Shown in pieces: positions 26,476 to 33,265 of a DNA stretch of 64,000 bases. A model generated the notes under the pieces. It ran no database searches and was not told the origin of the DNA. It saw only the letters and a program-made list of their open reading frames with translations. Origin of the DNA: an uncultured Oscillospiraceae bacterium (GTDB lineage: Bacteria > Bacillota > Clostridia > Oscillospirales > Oscillospiraceae). Both the position numbers and the translations under genes were made by a program. Numbering within the stretch: position 1 is the stretch's first letter; each line of letters starts with the position of its first letter. The stretch covers positions 1 through 64,000 of the forward strand of contig CALXEH010000004.1 in the NCBI GenBank assembly GCA_944387285.1, read 5' to 3'.

Positions 26476-26822
26476 CCGTGCAGCCTCCTTATCTCATGCG
26501 CGTCCAGCGTGCCGTACTCCTTGTACAGCCGCACGCAGAGCGCCAGGGCCATCGCCGTCACGCAGGCGCCGATGACTATGCTCGTCAGAGTCAGGGCCTG
26601 CGGGATCGGGTCCACGAAGTACATGCCGCTCGTCAGCTCCCCGAAGGTATATATCGGCGCCGTGCCGCCCTCGTTGAAGCCCACGGAGACTATCATGAGG
26701 TTCAGGCCGTAGTCCACAAGGCCCATGCCGACGACTATCTTAATGATGTCGCGCTTCATCACCATGGCGTAAAAGCCGATGACGACCAGGGCCACAGCCC
26801 CGATGTAGTTGGCCAGCATCAT
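26472..26822 (-). CDS. Antiporter subunit MbhG/MrpC (NuoK-like)
   Basis: A 116-residue protein with three hydrophobic segments. IGFYAMVMKRDIIKIVVGMGLVDYGLNLMIV corresponds to the NuoK/MrpC core, and VDPIPQALTLTSIVIGACVTAMALAL is the diagnostic end of the family. It overlaps both neighbours by four bases, so it is translated with them. It forms part of the ion-translocating Mrp-like arm. Confidence 0.9.
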   Translation of the reverse strand: MMLANYIGAVALVVIGFYAMVMKRDIIKIVVGMGLVDYGLNLMIVSVGFNEGGTAPIYTFGELTSGMYFVDPIPQALTLTSIVIGACVTAMALALCVRLYKEYGTLDAHEIRRLHG

Positions 26823-27325
26823 TTGGACAGACCCCCTTCCTCGTGCTCCATGGTGGGTATCGTGCCGTCATGCTCCTCGTCCTCGCCCATGCCGAGCAGG
26901 TAGATGACGAGCAGCAGCAAGAAGCCCACGCCCGTGAGCACCTTGAAGCCGACAGCGTAGTTCATGAGCGCTATCGTGCCCGAGCTCCACAGGTCGCCTA
27001 TATTGCCGCTGTACCAGAGGATGTTGCGGCAGAAGTTGTAGCCGGCGAAAATGCCCAGCATCGCAAAGAGCACATAGGCTATGGCGCCCACGGCCTCGAG
27101 CCTGTGCATGCGCTCCATGTTTATGGCGGTCGCTATGCCCCTGAAGCCGTAGCCCAGGTACAGCAGCAGCACGCCGCTCGCCGCGAGCACACCGCCCTGG
27201 AAGCCGCCGCCGGGGCTGATGTTGCCGTGAAGTATGACGTAAAAGCCCAGCACCAGCGCTATTGGCAGGTAGTTGTCCGCCAGAGAGCGGACTATGAGGT
27301 CGTCGCGCTTCCACTTTTTATTCAT
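26819..27325 (-). CDS. Antiporter subunit MbhF/MrpB-like
   Basis: A 168-residue membrane protein. After a charged start (MNKKWKRDDLIVRSLA) it shows ADNYLPIALVLGFYVILHGNISPGGGFQGGVLAASGVLLLYLGYG; the HGxxSPGGGFQGG motif is the signature of MrpB/MnhB. Further helices and an acidic, histidine-containing tail follow. It overlaps the gene before it by eight bases. Confidence 0.92.
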   Translation of the reverse strand: MNKKWKRDDLIVRSLADNYLPIALVLGFYVILHGNISPGGGFQGGVLAASGVLLLYLGYGFRGIATAINMERMHRLEAVGAIAYVLFAMLGIFAGYNFCRNILWYSGNIGDLWSSGTIALMNYAVGFKVLTGVGFLLLLVIYLLGMGEDEEHDGTIPTMEHEEGGLSK

Positions 27326-27674
27326 TGCGGCCGCCCTCCCATCTCTTGGTCTGACGCCGCAGGATGACGGTAGCGCCCGTTATGGCGATGAGCAGCACAA
27401 AGCTCTCGCCCAAGGTGTCGTAGCCGCGGAAGTCGAACACTATCGCCGTGACGTTGTTGACCGCCTGCGTCTTCGAGAGGTTCTCCTGCACGATTATGCT
27501 CGCCGCGCCGTCCGGGTCGGACACGTCATAGCTCTCCGGGTCCTGCTGCAGCTGGTAGACCTCCGTGCCCCTGCCGTCGTAGGTCACGGGTATCTCGCGC
27601 TGCATGTACACCACGGAGATGATGCCGGCGACGAGGATTACGATGAGCGAAACTGACAGAACGAGCTTTTTCAT
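27318..27674 (-). CDS. MbhE-like membrane subunit
   Basis: A 118-residue protein with an N-terminal helix, a soluble loop (TYDGRGTEVYQLQ) and a C-terminal helix introduced by NNVTAIVFDFRGYDTLGESFVLL. That motif is the end of MrpA/start of MrpB in Mrp antiporters and the core of MbhE in membrane-bound hydrogenases. Its place between the DUF4040 subunit and the MrpB-like subunit matches mbhD-mbhE-mbhF order in Pyrococcus. Confidence 0.85.
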   Translation of the reverse strand: MKKLVLSVSLIVILVAGIISVVYMQREIPVTYDGRGTEVYQLQQDPESYDVSDPDGAASIIVQENLSKTQAVNNVTAIVFDFRGYDTLGESFVLLIAITGATVILRRQTKRWEGGRNE

Positions 27675-27931
27675 TTCTCATCCTCCCCCTTTCCGCCGGT
27701 CTTGCGCAGCGCCACGACGAAGATTATCGTCGTGAGCACGACGCCGACCGCCGCCTCGGCTATCGCCACGTCCGGGGCCTGGAGCATGATGAACTCCAGC
27801 GACACAAAAGCGCCGCAGGCCGCAAGACAGATGACGCTCGTGAGCGTGCGCTTCGCCGTCACGGTCAGCACCGCACTCACCACTATGCCGAGGACGATGA
27901 GTGCATTGAGGATGTACAGCGGAGTTATCAT
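27671..27931 (-). CDS. DUF4040 subunit (MbhD, MrpA C-terminal-like)
   Basis: An 86-residue protein with three helices and the family motif FVSLEFIMLQAPDVAIAEAAVG, followed by a lysine-rich tail. This corresponds to the DUF4040 segment of MrpA and to MbhD. The buried acidic residues of this motif are thought to be in the ion path. Four-base overlaps with both neighbours suggest coupled translation. Confidence 0.9.
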   Translation of the reverse strand: MITPLYILNALIVLGIVVSAVLTVTAKRTLTSVICLAACGAFVSLEFIMLQAPDVAIAEAAVGVVLTTIIFVVALRKTGGKGEDEK

Positions 27932-28326
27932 GCCTCGTCACCCTCCTTTACCACTTCGGCCTGCTCGCCGGGCTCCACGCAGGAGGCCGGGTCGGCCAGA
28001 TCGTCCACCACGAACTCACGCTTCGGCCTCACGCCTATGCGGTAGGCCGCGCGGGCCACAGCGTGCCCGCCTACCGGGTTCGCCACCACCGTCAGCACGC
28101 CGATGACGACGACCTTCGCCGCGCTGCCCCAGCTGTGCATGACCAGCAGGAAGTACAAAAACGCGCCCACCAGCGTCAGCAGCACGCCCAGCGTGGTGAT
28201 ATTCGTCGAGCTCTGCATCCTCGAAAAGGTGTCCGGCATACGCACTATGCCCACCGCGCCCGCAAAGGCGAAGAAGCAGCCGCCGACGATAAATATGTCG
28301 ATAATGACCCTGAGTACGATATTCAT
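27928..28326 (-). CDS. Antiporter subunit MbhC/MrpG
   Basis: A 132-residue protein with three helices: IIDIFIVGGCFFAFAGAVGIVRMPDTFSRMQSSTNITTLGV is the classic MnhG/MrpG start with the R-x-PD-x-xxRxH-like stretch. NPVGGHAVARAAYRIGV follows, and then a long acidic tail of about 35 residues. The tail is longer than in many MrpG proteins. Confidence 0.92.
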   Translation of the reverse strand: MNIVLRVIIDIFIVGGCFFAFAGAVGIVRMPDTFSRMQSSTNITTLGVLLTLVGAFLYFLLVMHSWGSAAKVVVIGVLTVVANPVGGHAVARAAYRIGVRPKREFVVDDLADPASCVEPGEQAEVVKEGDEA

Positions 28327-28577
28327 AGCGTGCCCTCCAGATACTTGCCGATGAGCACCTGGCTCAAGAAGCCCAGTATGGCCGTCACGATGGCGATGTC
28401 GAGGTAGATGCCCCTGCCCGAGAACATCGCCACGAGCACCAGGGCCATGTCGGTCAGCACGTCCACGCAGTCGCCCGCCACCAGCCTGTCAGGGGCCGTG
28501 GGGCCCTTTATGAGCCGCCAGATGACTATGAAGCAGCACAGGATGTAGAAGATGGCAAAGTATATATATTCCGTCAT
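28323..28577 (-). CDS. Antiporter subunit MbhB/MrpF
   Basis: An 84-residue protein with three helices. RLIKGPTAPDRLVAGDCVDVLTDMALVL is the MrpF signature (GPTxxDRxxAxD). I set the start at ATG 28577 because GGAGG lies eight bases upstream and the ATG overlaps the MrpE stop as ATGA; a start seven codons earlier would have the ribosome site inside the coding region. Confidence 0.92.
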   Translation of the reverse strand: MTEYIYFAIFYILCCFIVIWRLIKGPTAPDRLVAGDCVDVLTDMALVLVAMFSGRGIYLDIAIVTAILGFLSQVLIGKYLEGTL

Positions 28578-29101
28578 TGCCATATCCTCCTTAACCATTT
28601 TTCCATGCGTCCCTTGATGATCTCGCCCGCCGCGGCCTTGTCGGTCTCCACGACGTCTATCCAGTGGATGTAGTACCAGGTCTGGCCCGCCTGCTCGTCT
28701 ATGTCCACCGTGATGGTGCCGGGCGTGAGGGTGATGGAGTTGGCCAGCATGGTCTTGCCGTATTCCGTCGGCACGTCCACGGGTACCTTGATTATGCCGG
28801 GGTTGATGTTCAGCTTCGGCGAGAGAGAACGCCGCGCCATGTCGCAGTTGGCCTTTATAAGCTCCCAGGGGAAGATCGCCACGCAGTACCAGATGAGCGC
28901 AAAGAGCCTCCAGCTGAAAAACCTGCCCGGGGCCTCATGCACGAACCAGCGCGCCGAAAACAGCGCCACGCCCGCCGAGACAACCGCGCCCACCACGAGC
29001 TCCTGCCAGGCGAACGAGCCCGTAAATAGTATCCAGAAGAAATAGCACAGTACGAACGTGGCAAACCACGCGCCAAACGTCGTCTTACGCTTTGCTTCCA
29101 A
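28574..29101 (-). CDS. Antiporter subunit MbhA/MrpE
   Basis: A 175-residue protein with N-terminal helices (FATFVLCYFFWILFTGSFAW) and the MrpE body: WELIKANCDMARRSLSPKLNINPGIIKVPVD and LANSITLTPGTITVDID. It is the first of the seven Mrp-type genes and follows hypA by 16 bases. Its order E-F-G-(A-end)-B-C-D is the mbhA-H order of archaeal membrane-bound hydrogenase. Confidence 0.92.
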   Translation of the reverse strand: MEAKRKTTFGAWFATFVLCYFFWILFTGSFAWQELVVGAVVSAGVALFSARWFVHEAPGRFFSWRLFALIWYCVAIFPWELIKANCDMARRSLSPKLNINPGIIKVPVDVPTEYGKTMLANSITLTPGTITVDIDEQAGQTWYYIHWIDVVETDKAAAGEIIKGRMEKWLRRIWQ

Positions 29102-29117
29102 GTTGACACCTCCTGTT

Positions 29118-29453
29118 TTACTCTACTTCGATCGAATCAATGTAAAACTCCCTGCCCTGTGTGAGCCTGAAGCCTGCTCCGCCGCATCGGGGACATTCCG
29201 CGCCGTGCGCCTCGCCCGAGTAGCCGCAGTCCGGGCACTCTATCGCCGCCGGTATCACCCGCGTCTCGAGCCTCGCGCCCTCGGCCACCGTGCCTGCGGC
29301 CGCCGCCGGGAAAAACTCGAACATGCAGCCCGGCTCAAAGCCGCTCAGCGCCCCGACGGCCAGCTTTATGCTCTCCACCCGCCGAAAGCCGCGCTCCGCA
29401 GCCTCGCGCTCGCAGACGCCCACGACGCTCTGCATTATCGCAAGCTCGTGCAT
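29118..29453 (-). CDS. hypA: Hydrogenase nickel incorporation protein HypA
   Basis: A 111-residue nickel metallochaperone. The N-terminal MHELAIMQSVVGVCE places the nickel-ligand His2, and the zinc site is Cys73, Cys76, Cys87 and Cys90 (ECPDCGYSG and ECPRCGG). ATG 29453 is chosen because HypA needs His directly after Met. It lies between the large subunit and mrpE, separated from the other hyp genes, which are at the head of the operon. Its usual GTPase partner HypB is not in the window. Confidence 0.95.
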   Translation of the reverse strand: MHELAIMQSVVGVCEREAAERGFRRVESIKLAVGALSGFEPGCMFEFFPAAAAGTVAEGARLETRVIPAAIECPDCGYSGEAHGAECPRCGGAGFRLTQGREFYIDSIEVE

Positions 29454-29454
29454 C

Positions 29455-30537
29455 TCACCTGTCAAGGCAGCTGAAGCAGGGGTCTATGCTCGCTATGATG
29501 AGGCCCGCGTCCGCTACCGTGTTCCCGCGCAGCATGTGCGGCACGGTCGGCGTGTTCTTATAGCTCGGCACATGGATGCTCACGCGCTGGTTCATCTGCC
29601 CGCCGTTGCCCGCGACCTTGTGCGACAGCTGGCCGCGCGGGGCCTCGTGCCTCGCCACGAACTCGCCTTCTTTTATCTTCGGTATCTTGTTGCCCAGGTT
29701 TATCGGGCCCGCCGGCAGGTTCTCAAGCGCCTGGCGCAGTATCTTCACGCTCTCGTAGCACTCAAGCAGCCTCACGACCACCCTCGCGAACACGTCGCAG
29801 CTGTCGCAGACCGGCACGTCGAACTCAAAGTCGTCGTAGGACGAGTACGGCGCGTCGCGCCTGACGTCTATCTTCACGCCCGAGGCCCGCGCATGCGGCC
29901 CCACGGCGCCCAAGCGTATGGCGTCTTCGGTAGACATGACCCCGACGCCCTTGGTGCGCATCGCGATGGTCTTGTCGTTGAGGCTGATGTCCACTATCCT
30001 GTCCACGATGGGGCCGACCTTGTCGAGCTTGGCCAGGAAATCCCGGCGCATCTCGTCGGAGATATCGCGCCTCGAGCCGCCTATCGTGACCATGCCGTAG
30101 TTCACACGGTTGCCGGACAGCTCCTCGAGCATATCCATGATGAGCTCGCGCACGTCCCAGGTGTGCATGAACATGCTGTCATGCCCGATGATGTGGAAGG
30201 CTATGCCCGCCCAGAGCAGGTGCGAGTGCAGCCGCTCCAGCTCCGCCGTGATGACGCGGATATACTGCCCGCGCTTCGGCACCTCCGTGCCGTTCACGCC
30301 CTCCACGGCCATCGCATAGGTGAAGGCGTGCGAGTGCGAGCAGATGCCGCAGACGCGCTCCACCAGCACCAGCGTCTGGATGGCGTTGCGCTCCGTCGCC
30401 AGCTTCTCTATGCCGCGGTGGTTGTAGCCCACGTTCACCTCGGCGTCCACTATGACTTCGCCCTCGGTATACAGTTTCGCGTGTATCGGTTCCTCAAGTG
30501 CGGGATGGTAAGGCCCTATCGGTACGATGTAGCTCAT
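29455..30537 (-). CDS. [NiFe] hydrogenase large subunit (MbhL/NuoD-like)
   Basis: A 360-residue group 4 catalytic subunit. The nickel site ligands are Cys63 and Cys66 in ERVCGICSHSH and Cys354 and Cys357 in DPCFSC near the end, so it is a real hydrogenase and not a complex I subunit. The protein ends three residues after the last cysteine (LDR), leaving no peptide for a maturation protease; none is encoded nearby. NYGMVTIGGSRRDIS and HARASGVKIDVRR are typical NuoD-like segments. Confidence 0.95.
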   Translation of the reverse strand: MSYIVPIGPYHPALEEPIHAKLYTEGEVIVDAEVNVGYNHRGIEKLATERNAIQTLVLVERVCGICSHSHAFTYAMAVEGVNGTEVPKRGQYIRVITAELERLHSHLLWAGIAFHIIGHDSMFMHTWDVRELIMDMLEELSGNRVNYGMVTIGGSRRDISDEMRRDFLAKLDKVGPIVDRIVDISLNDKTIAMRTKGVGVMSTEDAIRLGAVGPHARASGVKIDVRRDAPYSSYDDFEFDVPVCDSCDVFARVVVRLLECYESVKILRQALENLPAGPINLGNKIPKIKEGEFVARHEAPRGQLSHKVAGNGGQMNQRVSIHVPSYKNTPTVPHMLRGNTVADAGLIIASIDPCFSCLDR

Positions 30538-30543
30538 ACGTCC

Positions 30544-30948
30544 TTATTCCCCCTTTTCCATTTGCTCCACGCGCTTGGCGCGAAGCTCGCTCAACGGCGT
30601 GACCAGGATGTGGCCCTTGCCCTGGGTCTCGAGCATGTCTTCGGGCAGGAAAAGCCTCTTGGAGGTATCCAGGCCCTCAAACTCAAGTCCCATGAGCTCA
30701 TGCAGCTCACACTCAGGCCAGCGCGCGGCCTCGTCGTAGATGCCCGAGATCGAAGGCAGCGTCGTCTCCCCGAGGACGTAGTAGGACTCCACGGCGGGGT
30801 CTACGGCGTAGTCGTAGCTCACTCGCACCTGCCCGTCCGGCTCAACCAGGCCGTGGATCATCACGAGCCAGCGGCCCTCGTGCCGCATCCGCAGTGCGGT
30901 GGGGATGATCTCCTCCTTCGATATCTGGGTCATCCTGTATTCCTGCAT
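30544..30948 (-). CDS. Hydrogenase subunit MbhK / NuoC-like (30 kDa family)
   Basis: A 134-residue protein of the NADH dehydrogenase 30-kDa family: LPSISGIYDEAARWPECELHELMGLEFEG and KRLFLPEDM are the family core, with ELHELMGLEF the most diagnostic part. I use ATG 30948, which has AGGTGG five bases upstream; a GTG seven codons earlier contains this ribosome site. It bridges the large and small subunits and sits six bases before the large-subunit gene. Confidence 0.9.
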   Translation of the reverse strand: MQEYRMTQISKEEIIPTALRMRHEGRWLVMIHGLVEPDGQVRVSYDYAVDPAVESYYVLGETTLPSISGIYDEAARWPECELHELMGLEFEGLDTSKRLFLPEDMLETQGKGHILVTPLSELRAKRVEQMEKGE

Positions 30949-31001
30949 TCTCTCCACCTCTTTGTTCACAAAATAAGATGTATCTCAAAGAAAATTGCGG
31001 A

Positions 31002-31994
31002 CTAACATATTCGCGGCAGCTGCGCACCTGCCAGCTTCTGCAGGATGCGCCCTCCGCCAGTGCGGGTCCTCAGCACCACCTTGCCCGGCCTGTCGGCTAT
31101 CACCCTGCCGATCATCGCGGCGTTTTCCCCCTCCGGGCAGCTGCGCATGGCCTCCAGCGCCCGCTCCGCGTCCTCCGCCGCCACGACGGCTAGCATCTTG
31201 CCCTCGTTCGCGCAGTAGAGCGGGTCGAGCCCCAGCAGCGCGCAGGCCGCTTCCACGTCCCGCCGCACCGGTATCGCCGCCTCGTCCAGCTCTATGCCGA
31301 GCCCCGAGGCCTCCGCGAATTCGCAGAGCGTCGTCGCCGCGCCGCCGCGCGTCGGATCGCGCAGGACTTTGACATCCGCGCCCGACTCCAGCACCGCCCG
31401 CGCCAGGCCGTTCAGCGCCGCGCAGTCGGAGCGTATCTCGCCCTCCATGAGGCCGTCGCGCGCGAGCATCACCGCCGCGCCGTGGTCGCCCGCCGTGCCC
31501 GAAATCAGCACCGCGTCGCCCGGGCGCATCCGCTCCGGGCCCAGGCCGGGGTACCTCACGGCGCCTATGCCCGAGGTATTTATGTAAACCCCGTCGCCCC
31601 TTCCGCGTTCGACGACCTTGGTATCGCCCGTGACCACCGCGACGCCCGCGGCCTGCGCCGCAGACTTTATCGAGGCGACGATGCGCCGCAGGCTCTCCGT
31701 CGGGAAGCCCTCCTCGATGATGAGCGCGAGGCTCAGGTACTTCGGCTCCGCCCCGCACATGGCAAGGTCGTTCACCGTGCCGCACACGCAGAGCTTTCCT
31801 ATATCCCCGCCCGGGAAAAACAGCGGGCTCACGACGAAGCTGTCCGTCGAAAAGGCCAGCTTCCCGTCCAGCATCGCCCCGTCGCCGAGGCTGCTCAGCG
31901 CCTCGTTCCCGAGCTGCGGCAGTATTATCTCGTCTATGAGCGCGGCCGTCTTCTTCCCGCCGCTGCCGTAGTCGAGGGTCAGTATATCGTCCAT
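31002..31994 (-). CDS. hypE: Hydrogenase maturation protein HypE
   Basis: A 330-residue PurM-like protein that dehydrates the carbamoyl group on its C-terminal cysteine to give the cyanide ligand. The chain ends LPRIC, the obligatory terminal PRIC with Cys330. ATP-site motifs are LDYGSGGKKT, FSTDSFVVSPLFFPGGDIGKL, NDLAMCGAEP and RDPTRGGAATTLCE. It lies one base after hypD and 53 bases before the subunit K gene, so the maturation genes lead the structural genes. Confidence 0.96.
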   Translation of the reverse strand: MDDILTLDYGSGGKKTAALIDEIILPQLGNEALSSLGDGAMLDGKLAFSTDSFVVSPLFFPGGDIGKLCVCGTVNDLAMCGAEPKYLSLALIIEEGFPTESLRRIVASIKSAAQAAGVAVVTGDTKVVERGRGDGVYINTSGIGAVRYPGLGPERMRPGDAVLISGTAGDHGAAVMLARDGLMEGEIRSDCAALNGLARAVLESGADVKVLRDPTRGGAATTLCEFAEASGLGIELDEAAIPVRRDVEAACALLGLDPLYCANEGKMLAVVAAEDAERALEAMRSCPEGENAAMIGRVIADRPGKVVLRTRTGGGRILQKLAGAQLPRIC

Positions 31995-31995
31995 C

Positions 31996-33057
31996 TCAGC
32001 ACTCCCGGTATTTGTACGCCGCGGCGCAGGCGCCCTCCGAGGACACCATGCAGGGCCCGACCGGGTCCTCCGGCGTGCATATTTTCCCGAACAGCTGGCA
32101 GCCCTCGGGCGGCATCCGGCCCGTTATGACCTCGCCGCAGCGGCAGGCCGTCGGCGTCCCGGCCCTGTTCAGGCGGATATCGAACTTCTTCACGGCGTCG
32201 AACTCCGCCAGCTCCTCCGTGAATTCCAGCCCGCTTCCGTCTATCTCGCCCAAGCCGCGCCAGGAGGCCCGCGCCGGCCTGAACACGCGCTCCATCGTCT
32301 CGCGCGCGAGGGCGTTCCCCTCTGCGCTGACCGCGCGTTTATACTCGTTCACGAGCCCCGGCCGGCTCTCGGAGAGCATCCTCAGCAGCTCGTACACCGA
32401 CAGCAGCACATCCTCCGGCTCAAAGCCCGCGACCACCGCCGGCAGGCCGTATTCCTCGGGCAGGAACCTGAAAAACTCCGAGCCCGTCACGACCGCCACA
32501 TGCCCCGGGCACAGGAAGCCCTGCACGTCGAAGCCCTCCGAGCCTATGAGCGCCCGCAGCGCCGGCTCCACCAGCCTCAGCATCGGGAACACGGAGTAGT
32601 TTTTTATCCCCTGCGCCCGTGCTGCCAGCACGCTCGCCGCCGTGCCCGGCGCCGTCGTCTCAAAGCCCACGCCGAGGAACACCACCTCGCGCTCCGGCTG
32701 CCTGCGCGCCAGCTCCACGGCGTCCATGGGCGAGTACACCATCGCGACGGAACCGCCCCTGGCCCTTCTGTGCGCCAGGTCGTCGCCCCTTCTCGAGCCG
32801 GGCACGCGGATCATGTCTCCGTAGCTCGCCACCGTGACGCCCGGCCTCGAGGCAAGCTCCAGCGCCGCGTCCATGAGCTCCGGCGGCGTCACGCACACCG
32901 GGCAGCCCGGCCCCGACACCAGCTCCACGCCCTCCGGCAAGAGCCGCTTTAGCCCCGCCTTCGCTATCGCCATCGTGTGCGTGCCGCAGACCTCCATCAG
33001 CCTGACGCGCTGCCCCGGCAGGGCCCGGAGCCTCTCCAATATCTCAGCGGAGCGCAT
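31996..33057 (-). CDS. hypD: Hydrogenase maturation protein HypD
   Basis: A 353-residue scaffold protein where the Fe(CN)2CO unit is assembled with HypC. Seen: LMEVCGTHTMAI, VSGPGCPVCVTP, GFETTAPGTA, and a C-terminal [4Fe-4S] region with ACRCGEVITG, GCQLFGKICTPEDPVGPCMVS and SEGACAAAYKY. The start overlaps hypC by 14 bases. Confidence 0.96.
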   Translation of the reverse strand: MRSAEILERLRALPGQRVRLMEVCGTHTMAIAKAGLKRLLPEGVELVSGPGCPVCVTPPELMDAALELASRPGVTVASYGDMIRVPGSRRGDDLAHRRARGGSVAMVYSPMDAVELARRQPEREVVFLGVGFETTAPGTAASVLAARAQGIKNYSVFPMLRLVEPALRALIGSEGFDVQGFLCPGHVAVVTGSEFFRFLPEEYGLPAVVAGFEPEDVLLSVYELLRMLSESRPGLVNEYKRAVSAEGNALARETMERVFRPARASWRGLGEIDGSGLEFTEELAEFDAVKKFDIRLNRAGTPTACRCGEVITGRMPPEGCQLFGKICTPEDPVGPCMVSSEGACAAAYKYREC

Positions 33058-33265
33058 CTTCCACCTCGGCCCACTCCGCTATGTCCGCCAGCGCCTGCTG
33101 CTCAGGCAGCCGCTCTATCGCAAAGCCCGCGTGGACGATGACGTACTCGCCCAGCTTCGGCTCCTTTATAAAATCCAGACGCATCCGCCGGCGCAGGCCC
33201 TCGACCTCGCCCACGGCGTCCAGGCCGTTTATCTCAACTATTTTCAGCGGTACCGCCAGACACAT
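33044..33265 (-). CDS. hypC: Hydrogenase assembly chaperone HypC
   Basis: A 73-residue chaperone with the essential N-terminal MCLAVPLKIVEING (Cys2, exposed after Met removal) and the family core LGEYVIVHAGFAIERL. It shuttles the iron unit from HypD to the large subunit. Its start lies 32 bases inside hypF. Confidence 0.96.
   Translation of the reverse strand: MCLAVPLKIVEINGLDAVGEVEGLRRRMRLDFIKEPKLGEYVIVHAGFAIERLPEQQALADIAEWAEVEDALR

Noticed and set aside
23836-26712. 958-codon plus-strand frame opposite the Mrp-like and NuoH-like genes
   Set aside because: Highly Arg/His/Gln-rich antisense product with no family features, covering several real membrane subunits.
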